A stretch of DNA of 23,566 bases from the NCBI GenBank assembly GCA_964393535.1, contig CAYMUC010000041.1, positions 1 to 23,566 of the forward strand, read 5' to 3'. Below the pieces are notes generated by a model. The model was not told the DNA's origin. It did not search any database and was given only the letters and a program-made list of their open reading frames with translations. A program made the position numbers and the translations under genes. Source of the DNA: CAYMUC01 sp964393535 (GTDB lineage: Bacteria > Actinomycetota > Acidimicrobiia > Acidimicrobiales > Ilumatobacteraceae). This document shows positions 13,874 through 21,423 of the stretch, piece after piece. Position 1 is the stretch's first letter. Every line of letters starts with the position of its first letter.

Positions 13874-14890
13874 TCAGCGCAGCACCAGGCCAGGGTCGCC
13901 ACCCTGGGTCACGTCGCCCACCCGCCACCAACCCTGACCCGAGCGATGGGCGAGCAACTCGTCGGCGGCCTCGGGAGTGACCGCTGCCAGCAGACCACCC
14001 GACGTCTGTGGATCGAGACACAACGCCACGGCGGCCTCGCTCTCGGGGCCCGCGTCGAGGTGCCCCTCGACGTACGCCAGATTGCGGGCATGACCACCGG
14101 TGCGGACCCCGTCGTCGGCCAGGCGGCGCGCACCGGGGTACCCCACCAATCCGCCGGCGTCCAGCACCAGAGTGGCACCGCTGCGCTCGGCGATCTCCCA
14201 GCCGTGACCGCCCAAGCCGTAGCCGGTGACGTCGGTGACGGCGTGCACCGCTGCGCCCAGTTCCACCAGTGATTCACTGGCCACGCGGTTCAGGCGCCTC
14301 ATCCCGGCGATGGCAGCCAACTGTTCGTTCTCGGTGCCTCCGGCCAGCACCAGGCCGGTTCCCAGGGGCTTGGATGCCACCAGGACGTCACCCGCTCGGG
14401 CCCCGCCCTTTCGCAAGACGCGGTCGGGATGCACCAACCCCTGCACTGCGAGGCCGAAGATGGGTTCGGGGTTGCGAATGGTGTGACCCCCCGCCACCAC
14501 CCCGCCGGCCTCGGCGACCACGGCGGCCGCGGCATCGAAGATGGCTGCGATGGCCTCGGTGGGGAGATGCTCGGGGAAGGCCGCCACGTTGAGAGCGATC
14601 GTGACTCGCGCCCCCATGGCGAAGATGTCGCTACAGGCATTGGCCGCCGCAATGGCGCCGAAGTCGGCCGGATCGTCGACCAAGGGCGGAAAGAAGTCGG
14701 TGGTGCTGACCATCGCGAGGTCATCGGACAGGCGATACACCGCCGCATCGTCGAAGGGAGCAAGGCCCACCACGAGTTCGGGTGACGAGGGCGCCGGCAT
14801 ATGGCGCACCAGATCGGCCAGCAGCGATGCCCCCCACTTGGCGGCACAACCACCGCAACTGGTCCATTCACGCAGCCTCAGGGGTTCCAT
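13874..14890 (-). CDS. selD: Selenophosphate synthetase (selenide, water dikinase)
   Basis: 338-aa PurM-type enzyme making selenophosphate from selenide and ATP. The catalytic pair is C15 and K18 in TSCGGCAAKWGA (family C/U-x-x-K), so this is the cysteine form; two further near cysteines precede it. Also seen: FDDAAVYRLSDDLAMVSTTDFFPPLVDDP, ACSDIFAMGA, GGHTIRNPEPIFGLAVQG, DVTGYGLGGHGWEIAE and CLDPQTSGGLLAAV, all typical SelD blocks. The ATG at 14890 has TACCAT 6 nt upstream. No selA, selB, selC or selenouridine synthase gene is in the window, so the use of selenium here (selenocysteine, 2-selenouridine or a Mo cofactor) is unknown. It is followed 4 nt later by rnhB. Confidence 0.93.
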   Translation of the reverse strand: MEPLRLREWTSCGGCAAKWGASLLADLVRHMPAPSSPELVVGLAPFDDAAVYRLSDDLAMVSTTDFFPPLVDDPADFGAIAAANACSDIFAMGARVTIALNVAAFPEHLPTEAIAAIFDAAAAVVAEAGGVVAGGHTIRNPEPIFGLAVQGLVHPDRVLRKGGARAGDVLVASKPLGTGLVLAGGTENEQLAAIAGMRRLNRVASESLVELGAAVHAVTDVTGYGLGGHGWEIAERSGATLVLDAGGLVGYPGARRLADDGVRTGGHARNLAYVEGHLDAGPESEAAVALCLDPQTSGGLLAAVTPEAADELLAHRSGQGWWRVGDVTQGGDPGLVLR

Positions 14891-14896
14891 GTCTGC

Positions 14897-14902
14897 ATGG
14901 TA
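14897..14902 (-). promoter_or_regulatory. -10 (TACCAT) of selD
   Basis: TANNNT hexamer 6 nt before the selD ATG, in the 25-nt gap after the upstream gene; no Shine-Dalgarno. It suggests an internal leaderless promoter for selD-rnhB-flavoprotein. Confidence 0.5.
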
Positions 14903-14915
14903 CGAGACCAGCGCC

Positions 14916-16178
14916 TCAACTGAACGACGTGGCGTCGCCCACGGACGGAGCGTGCCTCGGTGGTGCACCGGGAGGCACCGCCAGAAGTGCTTCACCCGTT
15001 GGACTGGACGCCGACCACGACGGATCGAGACCACCTCCCGACAACACCGTTGCCCACCCCGGTCGACCATCCCCGGTCCACTCCCACAGCAGCGCAGGGC
15101 GTTCGCCGTGCCAACGGACAGCAAACGACAGTCGTCGGTCTGCCCCGACCTCCATGTCGTGAACCTCCAACGGCGCCCCGAACCACGCCTCGGGCAAGCC
15201 ACCGGGGAACAACGCCACCGAACCATCGGGAAAGGGACGCAGGAGGCGGTCTTCGAACCAGGCCGCCTGACGGGCTCCCTCGGGGGGTGCCGATGGTGAT
15301 GGTCCGGGCGTCCCGCAACGTCGCAGGACTGCGAGTGCATCGCTCGACGCTCGCTCATCGCCACCGGCGCGAACCACGGCTTCGGCCGCCAGTACCGCAC
15401 GCCACGTGTCCCAGGTGACCGAGTCGGCCCCGGCGCCACCACGGCGCAGGAAACGTCGAGTCCCTCGCAGCAGGCGTTCCACCGATCCCGACACCTCGGC
15501 AAGCCAGCGCTGGGCGGGTTCACCGGCGCGCACCGCTTCATGACAGCGCAGCAGCCAGTCGACCGGGTCGTCGTCGGGGTCATCATCGAAACCGAGCACG
15601 GCCTGAGTCCGCGAGCGCATCCACGCCTGCGCCATGGGCCGTTCCGGGATCGTCACCCGTCCCGCCCGGTGGCTGGACGTCAGCCAACTGCGTACCACGG
15701 CATCCATGTCGGGAAGGTCGCCGGGGAGAGGACCAGCAGGAGTGATCCCGTGGCTGAGGGCGCAGCGCACGGTGGCCCGGTGTCCGAGCGGCAGCACCAC
15801 ACTGCCCGGGGGGAGATCGACCCCGGGTGTGGGCACCGTGGTGGCAGGTCGCACCAACCACAGGTCGGGACGCGTGAAGGCCACAGCGACGGGCAGGGGG
15901 GACTCGTTGTTCACCTCGATCACGGTGAGGCCTCCGTGATCGGGCACGACAGCAACGCGGTGCACCAGGTCACCGCCGGGGACGCGCACCCGGGTCTCCA
16001 CCACCGGCGCACCCTCCACACATCGTTGACGCACTGTCGGCTCCTGCGCAGGCCGGTACCAACGATCCTCGGCCGCCACCCACCAGTCCACCGTGGCCGA
16101 TCCATCACCCGGCTCGACGGCACCCCACGGGCTCACGTGGTCTCGTCGCCGTCCACCCAGCACCCCGATCAGCGTCAT
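14916..16178 (-). CDS. Uncharacterised 420-aa protein
   Basis: I do not recognise a family with confidence. The N-terminal half is beta-rich: MTLIGVLGGRRRDHVSPWGAVEPGD, then ETRVRVPGGDLVHRVAVVPDHGGLTVIEVNNESPLPVAVAFTR-type strands that resemble the N-terminal sugar-binding-like domain of glycosidase or trehalase relatives. The C-terminal half is mixed and rich in Trp and Arg (about 14 Trp in total). A strand pair at the end (FGAPLEVHDMEVGADRRLSFAVRWHGERPALLWEWTG) also suggests a beta-sandwich. No signal peptide or membrane segment is seen, so it is probably cytoplasmic. The ATG at 16178 has GGGAG 3-4 nt upstream and lies 22 nt after the gpsA stop, so it is in the gpsA transcript. Codon use and GC look like its neighbours. 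Confidence 0.8.
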   Translation of the reverse strand: MTLIGVLGGRRRDHVSPWGAVEPGDGSATVDWWVAAEDRWYRPAQEPTVRQRCVEGAPVVETRVRVPGGDLVHRVAVVPDHGGLTVIEVNNESPLPVAVAFTRPDLWLVRPATTVPTPGVDLPPGSVVLPLGHRATVRCALSHGITPAGPLPGDLPDMDAVVRSWLTSSHRAGRVTIPERPMAQAWMRSRTQAVLGFDDDPDDDPVDWLLRCHEAVRAGEPAQRWLAEVSGSVERLLRGTRRFLRRGGAGADSVTWDTWRAVLAAEAVVRAGGDERASSDALAVLRRCGTPGPSPSAPPEGARQAAWFEDRLLRPFPDGSVALFPGGLPEAWFGAPLEVHDMEVGADRRLSFAVRWHGERPALLWEWTGDGRPGWATVLSGGGLDPSWSASSPTGEALLAVPPGAPPRHAPSVGDATSFS

Positions 16179-16200
16179 GGTCTCCCAGTCAACCGTGACC

Positions 16201-17196
16201 TCAGGCGACCTCCGACTTCGAACCGCGCTGCATCAACCTCGCCAAGGCCTCAGCGGCTCCCCGACCCTGATGACACACGGCCACCACCTGTTCGGTGATG
16301 GGCATGTCCACACCATGACGACGGGCGAGGTCCAGCACCGACGGTGAGCTCTTCACTCCTTCGGCCACCATGGTCATGGACGACATGATGGACTCGATGC
16401 TGGAGCCTCGACCCAACGCAAGGCCCACCGAGGTGTTCCGACTCTGCTTCGACGAACACGTGGCGATGAGGTCACCCATACCGGCCAGACCGGCGAAGGT
16501 GACGGGGTGCCCGCCCATCGCCACACCCAGGCGGGTCATCTCGGCGAGGCCGCGGGTGATCAGCGTGGCGCGGGTGTTGTCCCCGAAGCCCATACCCTCG
16601 GCCATGCCCGCTGCGATGGCGATCACGTTCTTCACCACGCCGCCCACTTCGCAACCCACCACATCGGTGTTGGTGTAGATGCGCATGGCCGGCCCGCTGA
16701 ACAAGCGCTGAAGTTCGTTGGCGATCGTGGTCTCGTCGATGGCCACCACACTGGCCGCCGGCTGACCGGTGAGCACCTCACGGGCGAGATTGGGACCTGT
16801 CATGACCGCCACCGGATGGCCCGGCGCCTCTTCCAGGGTCACCTCGCTCATTCGCTTCAGCGACGATCGCTCCAAGCCCTTGGTGAGCGTGACCACGGGG
16901 ACCCACGGGCGTAGGTGACGTGCGGCCTCGGCCATCACATCCCGGTAGCCGTGTGAGGGGACCGCCATGACCACGACGTCAGCGGTGGAGACCGCGGCAC
17001 CGAGGTCGTGGGTGGCGTCGAGTTCCGACGGCAACTCCACGTCGTTCAGGTACGCCGGATTCCTCCGATGAGTGCGTATGCCCTCGGCCACCTCGGCTCG
17101 TCGCGCCCACAGCACCGTGGGCGCGTTGGCGGCGGTCAGTGCCGCAACGGTGGTCCCCCACGATCCCGCTCCGATGACGCAGACGCGCATCGCCAC
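16201..17196 (-). CDS. gpsA: NAD(P)-dependent glycerol-3-phosphate dehydrogenase
   Basis: 331 aa; reduces dihydroxyacetone phosphate to sn-glycerol-3-phosphate for phospholipid synthesis. Seen: VCVIGAGSWGTTVA (NAD-binding, residues 5-18), VVMAVPSHGYRDV, TLTKGLE, VMTGPNLAREV, GGVVKNVIAIAAGMAEGMGFGDNTRATLITRGLAEM (catalytic Lys and substrate loop), and GMGDLIATCSSKQSRN. The GTG at 17196 (MAMRV) is chosen over the ATG two codons later because TACGCT lies 8 nt upstream. It is divergent from cofC with 35 nt between starts, and followed by the uncharacterised protein. Confidence 0.96.
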   Translation of the reverse strand: MAMRVCVIGAGSWGTTVAALTAANAPTVLWARRAEVAEGIRTHRRNPAYLNDVELPSELDATHDLGAAVSTADVVVMAVPSHGYRDVMAEAARHLRPWVPVVTLTKGLERSSLKRMSEVTLEEAPGHPVAVMTGPNLAREVLTGQPAASVVAIDETTIANELQRLFSGPAMRIYTNTDVVGCEVGGVVKNVIAIAAGMAEGMGFGDNTRATLITRGLAEMTRLGVAMGGHPVTFAGLAGMGDLIATCSSKQSRNTSVGLALGRGSSIESIMSSMTMVAEGVKSSPSVLDLARRHGVDMPITEQVVAVCHQGRGAAEALARLMQRGSKSEVA

Positions 17197-17204
17197 AGGG
17201 CGGG

Positions 17205-17210
17205 AGCGTA
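17205..17210 (-). promoter_or_regulatory. -10 (TACGCT) of gpsA
   Basis: TANNNT hexamer 8 nt before the gpsA GTG, back-to-back with the cofC -10 nine bases away. Confidence 0.5.
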
Positions 17211-17219
17211 GACGCGCCG

Positions 17220-17225
17220 TAGCAT
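17220..17225 (+). promoter_or_regulatory. -10 (TAGCAT) of cofC
   Basis: TANNNT hexamer 6 nt before the cofC GTG at 17232; no Shine-Dalgarno is visible. Confidence 0.5.
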
Positions 17226-17231
17226 GCTCGG

Positions 17232-17900
17232 GTGCGTTCAGAGTCCTCGGGTGTCCACGCCGGCGTGTTGATCCCCCTCAAGTCGTTCCACCACGCCAAG
17301 GCGCGCCTGGCGAGCCAACTCAGCCGACGCGAACGATCGGCCTTGGCAGCACAGATGGCGTGGGGTGTGGTGCAGGCCGCAGCGCCGCTTCCCACGTTCG
17401 TGATCTGCGATGACGACGACGTCGCCGAATGGGCGCAGGAGCACGGTGTCGAAGCCATCGTGCGAGAGGCGCCAGGGCTGTCGGCAGCCGTCCAGTCGGG
17501 TGTCGCCGAGATGGCGGCACGTGGCATCGATCACCTCATCGTGGCCCATGGCGATCTGCCCTTGGCCGCCTCGGTGCCGGGCGGACTGGCCCAGTTCGTG
17601 GTGCCGGGCGAGGTTCGTCTCGTCACCGATGGTCGGCGCGATGGCACCAATGTCGTCTCGCTCCCTGCCGGTCTGGGTTGGCGCTTCGCGTACGGGCCAG
17701 GCTCGTGCGAACGTCACGTCGCCGAGGCCGAGCGGCTCGGTCTGGCCATCGCCGTGATGGAGGACCCCGTGTTCAGTGTGGACCTCGACGTTCCCGACGA
17801 CATCGACGCGGTGTGGGCGGTGTTGCACAGCGATCCAGACCTGGCGCAGAGGTGCGGGGCACTGACCGATGTCCTGCCCGGCGGCGAGGACCGGTCGTGA
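17232..17900 (+). CDS. cofC: Guanylyltransferase of coenzyme F420 biosynthesis (CofC/FbiD)
   Basis: 222-aa nucleotidyltransferase that activates 2-phospholactate or phosphoenolpyruvate with GTP for F420 assembly. Seen: GVLIPLKSFHHAKARLA at 11-27 (GTP-binding start; Lys and Arg of the triphosphate site), EAPGLSAAVQSGV (family GLN.A), IVAHGDLPLA (metal-binding aspartate), DGTNVVSLP (family DG.G.N.L), FAYGPGSCERHVAEA and FSVDLDVPDDI. All CofC landmarks are present. The GTG at 17232 is selected by the TAGCAT -10. Its stop overlaps the next start (GTGA), so it is co-translated with the PIG-L protein. The divergent gpsA-cofC pair also occurs in mycobacteria. The other F420 genes (fbiA, fbiB, fbiC) are not in the window. 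Confidence 0.92.
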   Translation: MRSESSGVHAGVLIPLKSFHHAKARLASQLSRRERSALAAQMAWGVVQAAAPLPTFVICDDDDVAEWAQEHGVEAIVREAPGLSAAVQSGVAEMAARGIDHLIVAHGDLPLAASVPGGLAQFVVPGEVRLVTDGRRDGTNVVSLPAGLGWRFAYGPGSCERHVAEAERLGLAIAVMEDPVFSVDLDVPDDIDAVWAVLHSDPDLAQRCGALTDVLPGGEDRS

Positions 17901-18679
17901 TCCGACGTCGCCCGAACGATCCGGGCCAGCCTGCGCTGTGGATCGACCCGTCGACCTCGTTGTGGTCCAGTGACCTCGAGGTGCCATCCAGTGCCCTCGC
18001 CATCGGGGCCCACCCCGACGATGTCGAGTTCGGCTGCGGTGGCACGCTGGCCAAGTGGGCGGCCAGTGGCTGTGTGGTGAACGTGATGGTGCTCACCGAC
18101 GGGTCAAAGGGCACGTGGGACCCCACGGTGGACCCGGGTGCCCTGCGGGTCACTCGCCAGGACGAGCAACGGCAGGCAGCCCGCTTGCTGGGAGCCACCG
18201 GCGAGGTGGTGTTCCTCGGTCAGGTGGACGGCGAACTCGACAGCACCATGGCTCTGCGCAGTGAGGTGGCCCGTTGGATCCGACTGCTGCGACCCGACGT
18301 CGTGCTGGGTCACGATCCCTGGCGCCGTTACCGCCTTCATCCCGATCACCGGCACGCCGGTTGGCTGGTCTGCGATGCCGTCGTGGCGGCCCGTGACCCA
18401 CTGTTCTTCCCCGAGCACGGCATCGCCCATCACCGTCCTCGCACGCTGCTGCTGTGGGAGGCCGACGCACCGGACCACCTCGAGGACGTCAGCGGTTTCG
18501 TCGACACGAAACTGGCAGCACTCGAAGCGCACGCCAGCCAGTACCGGTCGACCATGCGGGCCGAGGACGCTGCTGCGATGGAGGGCTTCCGACAGCGCAT
18601 CCGACAGCGCCTGGCAGACCTGGGTCGCGCTCACGACGTGGACGCGGCCGAAGTGTTCGCTCGTCTGGACGACCTCTAG
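17897..18679 (+). CDS. PIG-L/LmbE family deacetylase
   Basis: 260-aa zinc hydrolase. Metal-binding motif AHPDD at 38-42 followed by VEFGCGGTLA, and HPDH at 148-151; together these give the His-Asp-His set of LmbE/PIG-L N-acetylglucosaminyl deacetylases. Members deacetylate GlcNAc-inositol (MshB in mycothiol synthesis), GlcNAc-malate (BshB) or conjugates (Mca). This one carries a ~30-residue N-terminal lead (RRRPNDPGQPALWIDPSTSLW) and is not assignable to one substrate. The GTG at 17897 overlaps the cofC stop (GTGA), placing it in the F420 transcript. Its TAG stop shares the palindrome CTAG with the stop of the convergent gene. Confidence 0.9.
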   Translation: MIRRRPNDPGQPALWIDPSTSLWSSDLEVPSSALAIGAHPDDVEFGCGGTLAKWAASGCVVNVMVLTDGSKGTWDPTVDPGALRVTRQDEQRQAARLLGATGEVVFLGQVDGELDSTMALRSEVARWIRLLRPDVVLGHDPWRRYRLHPDHRHAGWLVCDAVVAARDPLFFPEHGIAHHRPRTLLLWEADAPDHLEDVSGFVDTKLAALEAHASQYRSTMRAEDAAAMEGFRQRIRQRLADLGRAHDVDAAEVFARLDDL

Positions 18680-19449
18680 AACTGCCCGGGCTGACGCCCC
18701 GGACCTGCAGGTCCGGCGAACGCCTGGGCGATCCCCATCCACTCCCGCGCTGCGTCACCCGTGACACGCAATGACGTGTCTGCGAGGTGACGACGCTGCG
18801 TCACCACCAGGCAGAAGTCGACAGCGGTGCCCTCCACACGATTCGCCGAGGCCGGGTCATCGCCCCAGGTCCACGTGTCACCATCGGCGGCCGCCAGTTC
18901 CACCCTCACCTCGCTACCGGGAAGTTCGAGACCGTTCACCAAGTAGGCGTAGGGACGAGCACGAACGCCGAGGTGTGCGACATGGCGAAGCCGAGCGGTG
19001 TCGGGAGGGGACACTCCCACGGTGTCTGCGATATCGACTCCGTGAGCCCAGGTCTCCATGAGACGGGCCGAGATGAAACTCCTGGCTGCCATGGATGGTC
19101 CGTACCACGGCACTCGGGTCGAGGGCTCCACCTCTCGGGCGACCTGAGACAGGCGGAGGCGGTCACGCCGCCACGACTCCAACAGATCGGCACCCGTCAT
19201 GGCGCGGCCCGGATCGATCGAGCCATCACGTCCCGACGACAGCAACTGCTCCCGATCCGCCGCGAACGCCACCTCGTCGGTGAGCGCCAAGAGCGCTTTC
19301 TGATCGAAGAACCACAAGTGGCTGATCTGATCGCGGATCGCCCAGTCGTCGGCGGGGGTGCTGAGACCCCATTGGTCCTCGGTGAGACCCGCCACCACGG
19401 TGTCGAGGGCGAGGTGTTCGGCGTCGAGATCGTCGCAGAGTTGCTGCAT
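18676..19449 (-). CDS. TIGR03084-type DinB-like / mycothiol-dependent maleylpyruvate isomerase family protein
   Basis: 257 aa. The N-terminal four-helix bundle has a DinB-type metal site: H44 (QISHLWFFD), E132 and H136 (RLMETWAHGVD). The block VPWYGPSMAARSFISARLMETWAHG plus RLRHVAHLGVRARPYAYLVNG and VDFCLVVTQRRH is characteristic of the actinobacterial TIGR03084 family. Related proteins are mycothiol-dependent transferases or isomerases; this subfamily has no established reaction. The ATG at 19449 has CACAAT 6 nt upstream, a weak leaderless -10. The gene overlaps the PIG-L gene only at the shared CTAG stop, and lies downstream of HU on the same strand (63-nt gap). Confidence 0.88.
   Translation of the reverse strand: MQQLCDDLDAEHLALDTVVAGLTEDQWGLSTPADDWAIRDQISHLWFFDQKALLALTDEVAFAADREQLLSSGRDGSIDPGRAMTGADLLESWRRDRLRLSQVAREVEPSTRVPWYGPSMAARSFISARLMETWAHGVDIADTVGVSPPDTARLRHVAHLGVRARPYAYLVNGLELPGSEVRVELAAADGDTWTWGDDPASANRVEGTAVDFCLVVTQRRHLADTSLRVTGDAAREWMGIAQAFAGPAGPGRQPGQF
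18699..18716. terminator. 18-bp perfect palindrome, candidate terminator hairpin
   Basis: CCGGACCTGCAGGTCCGG is a perfect palindrome that can fold as a 7-bp stem with a TGCA loop. It starts 20 nt after the PIG-L stop and lies inside the last codons (GPAGP) of the convergent gene. No U-tract follows. It may end the cofC-PIG-L transcript, or be a protein-binding site. Confidence 0.45.
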
Positions 19450-19512
19450 GGGGTCATTGTGCCCCGCAGGTCATCCCGGCGACGATCTCGCCGAACGGTA
19501 CGACGAGTCGCC

Positions 19513-19794
19513 TCAGCGACCGGGATTCAGGCTGGCCTTCAGCGCCGAACTGGGGCTGAACTTCAGCGCCTTGGAGGCCTTGACCTCCACCACGGCACCG
19601 GTCTGCGGGTTGCGGCCGGTGCGAGCGGCGCGCTCGCTCACCGAGAACGCTCCGAAGCCGGGCCAGCTCACCTTGTCGCCAGCCGATGCCGAGGCCACCA
19701 CCTGATCGAAGAAGGCACCGATCACTTTCTCGGCGTCGGCCTTGCTGACTCCGGTGGTGGCGGCAACGGCGGCAACGATCTCTGCTTTGGTCAT
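19513..19794 (-). CDS. hup: HU-type DNA-binding protein
   Basis: 93-aa nucleoid protein. Seen: MTKAEIVAAVAATTGVSKADAEKVI (helices 1-2), WPGFGAFSVSERAARTGRNPQTG (the beta-arm that intercalates DNA; most HUs have a small residue where this has Trp before PGFG) and the VKASKALKFSPSSALK C-terminus. The long Lys/Ala/Pro-rich tail of mycobacterial HupB is absent. The ATG at 19794 is chosen by homology; a GAGAGG purine tract lies ~12 nt upstream, a long spacing, and no TANNNT sits near the start, so this gene appears leadered. The upstream in-frame extension is not typical of HU. It is divergent from phoH across a 223-nt intergenic region. Confidence 0.94.
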   Translation of the reverse strand: MTKAEIVAAVAATTGVSKADAEKVIGAFFDQVVASASAGDKVSWPGFGAFSVSERAARTGRNPQTGAVVEVKASKALKFSPSSALKASLNPGR

Positions 19795-20017
19795 GTCGAG
19801 TGCATCCTCTCTGTTCACGCCCCATGGCGCGGCGGACATCAGACCTGCTCTACGCCATGAACGCAAGCACCTTCAGACTTGCAAATGGAACTGAGAACTC
19901 GGCGGCACCGTCTGCTGACCTGCACGTCACCGAGTATTCATCGAGTGATCCACCAGCGGTTTGTGTCCCCGCGATAAGAAAGGCATCGTCGTGGAACGGC
20001 CCCAACAAGGAGCACCG
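19795..20017. promoter_or_regulatory. Divergent HU / PhoH intergenic region
   Basis: 223 nt without a gene, the longest intergenic stretch here and more AT-rich than its surroundings. It must hold both promoters and both 5' leaders. I see no convincing -35/-10 pair and no hairpin or riboswitch-like structure. The phoH side ends with AAGGAG 5 nt before its ATG. Confidence 0.6.
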
Positions 20018-21400
20018 ATGACCGATCTGGCCCGTCAGGTTTCCCTCGCGTCCCCTCGGCCCCTGTCGGCCACGGAGACGCGGACCCGGGTGGTGCTCGA
20101 CACCTCGGTGCTCGTTGCCGATCCCGACTGCCTGATGGGCTTCGGCCCGGTGGACGTGGTGATCCCCCTCACGGTCATCGAGGAGTTGGACGGTTTGAAG
20201 TCCCGCCCCGACGACGTGGGACGCGCCGCCCGACAGGCACTGCGTTCCATCGAGGAACTGAGGGTGCGCGCCGGAGGCTCACTGGCCCAACCGTGGCAGG
20301 TGGGAAGCGACGCCGGAGGAACATCGGTGAAGGTGGAGATCAACGGCATCCAACGGCATCTCCTGGTGGAACACGGCCTCGATCCGGCGGTGCCCGACAA
20401 CCGCATCATCGGCGCCGCCCTGGGTCAGGCAACCCACGCCCCCACCGAGGTGGTGTCGAACGATGCCGGTCTGCGGATCAAGGCCGCTCACCTGGGCCTG
20501 GCGGCCTCTGCTCACGAACCAACCCGCCGCGCCACCTCGGTACGACCTCACGGCTGGGTGGCCATAGAAGCAGCCCCAGCGGCCATCGACGACCTCTACG
20601 AGCACGGCTCGGTGAAAGTCGACGTCGTGCAGACCGGCGAACACGTGACCGAGAACCAGTTCGCCGTTGTGAGAGCTGGCTCACAATCGGCACTGGCGCG
20701 CCGCAACGGGGACCACCTGAGGTTGCTCGGCGGCCCTTCGCCCGAGGCGTGGGGGCTACGCGCCCGGTCCAAAGAGCAGCGCTTCGCCATCGAATTGCTG
20801 CTGGATCCCGAGGTGACCGTGGTGGCGTTGGACGGCTCCGCCGGTACCGGTAAGACCGTCGTGGCCATGGCGGCAGGATTGGAGCAGGTGGTCGAGCAAC
20901 GACGCTACGAGCGCCTGGCGGTGTACAGACCGTTGGTCCCTGTCGGTCGCGCCGACGTGGGCTTCCTGCCCGGCGGCCTCGACGAGAAACTCGATCCGTG
21001 GATGGCGGCGATCCACGACGCCATCGTTGCTCTCACAGAACACCGTTCCAGCCATGACGCACGGTCGCTCCTGGCCGATCTCGAGGCCCGGAGGCAGCTG
21101 TCCCTGGAGTCGGTGACGTTCCTGCGTGGGCGTTCGCTGCACCGCCAGTTCGTGGTGGTCGACGAGGCCCAGAACCTGGAACCCACCACGTTGAAGACCA
21201 TCCTCACCCGAGTGGGCGAAGGCACCAAGATCGTCTTCACGGGCGATACCACCCAGATCGATGCGCCCTACCTCGGCGAGTCGAACAATGCCCTCGCCGT
21301 ACTCATTCATTCCTTCGCCGGCCAGGCCTGTTTCGGCCATGTCCGCCTCACCGCATGTGAGCGCAGCGAGGTGGCGCAGTTGGCCGCCGACCTGCTGTGA
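20018..21400 (+). CDS. phoH2: PIN domain - PhoH ATPase (PhoH2/YlaK type)
   Basis: 460 aa. Residues ~22-160 are a PIN nuclease domain: VVLDTSVLVADP (D28), VIPLTVIEELDGLK, DNRIIGAAL and VVSNDAGLRIKA, holding the expected acidic residues. Residues ~245-460 are the PhoH P-loop ATPase: Walker A GSAGTGKT at 273-280, YRPLVPVGRADVGFLPGGLDEKLDPWM, Walker B VVVDEAQNLEPTTLKTILTRVGEGTKIVFTGDTTQID. Mycobacterial PhoH2 with this architecture is an RNA helicase and RNase. The ATG at 20018 is set by AAGGAG 5 nt upstream; no TANNNT near it. A small antitoxin-like ORF, which precedes phoH2 in mycobacteria, is not evident on the same strand. Confidence 0.93.
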   Translation: MTDLARQVSLASPRPLSATETRTRVVLDTSVLVADPDCLMGFGPVDVVIPLTVIEELDGLKSRPDDVGRAARQALRSIEELRVRAGGSLAQPWQVGSDAGGTSVKVEINGIQRHLLVEHGLDPAVPDNRIIGAALGQATHAPTEVVSNDAGLRIKAAHLGLAASAHEPTRRATSVRPHGWVAIEAAPAAIDDLYEHGSVKVDVVQTGEHVTENQFAVVRAGSQSALARRNGDHLRLLGGPSPEAWGLRARSKEQRFAIELLLDPEVTVVALDGSAGTGKTVVAMAAGLEQVVEQRRYERLAVYRPLVPVGRADVGFLPGGLDEKLDPWMAAIHDAIVALTEHRSSHDARSLLADLEARRQLSLESVTFLRGRSLHRQFVVVDEAQNLEPTTLKTILTRVGEGTKIVFTGDTTQIDAPYLGESNNALAVLIHSFAGQACFGHVRLTACERSEVAQLAADLL

Positions 21401-21423
21401 CGGACACCATTCCGGCGACTGGT

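Noticed and set aside
19795..20017. Riboswitch or small RNA in the HU/PhoH intergenic region
   Set aside because: No stable stem-loop, terminator or conserved riboswitch core could be recognised by eye.
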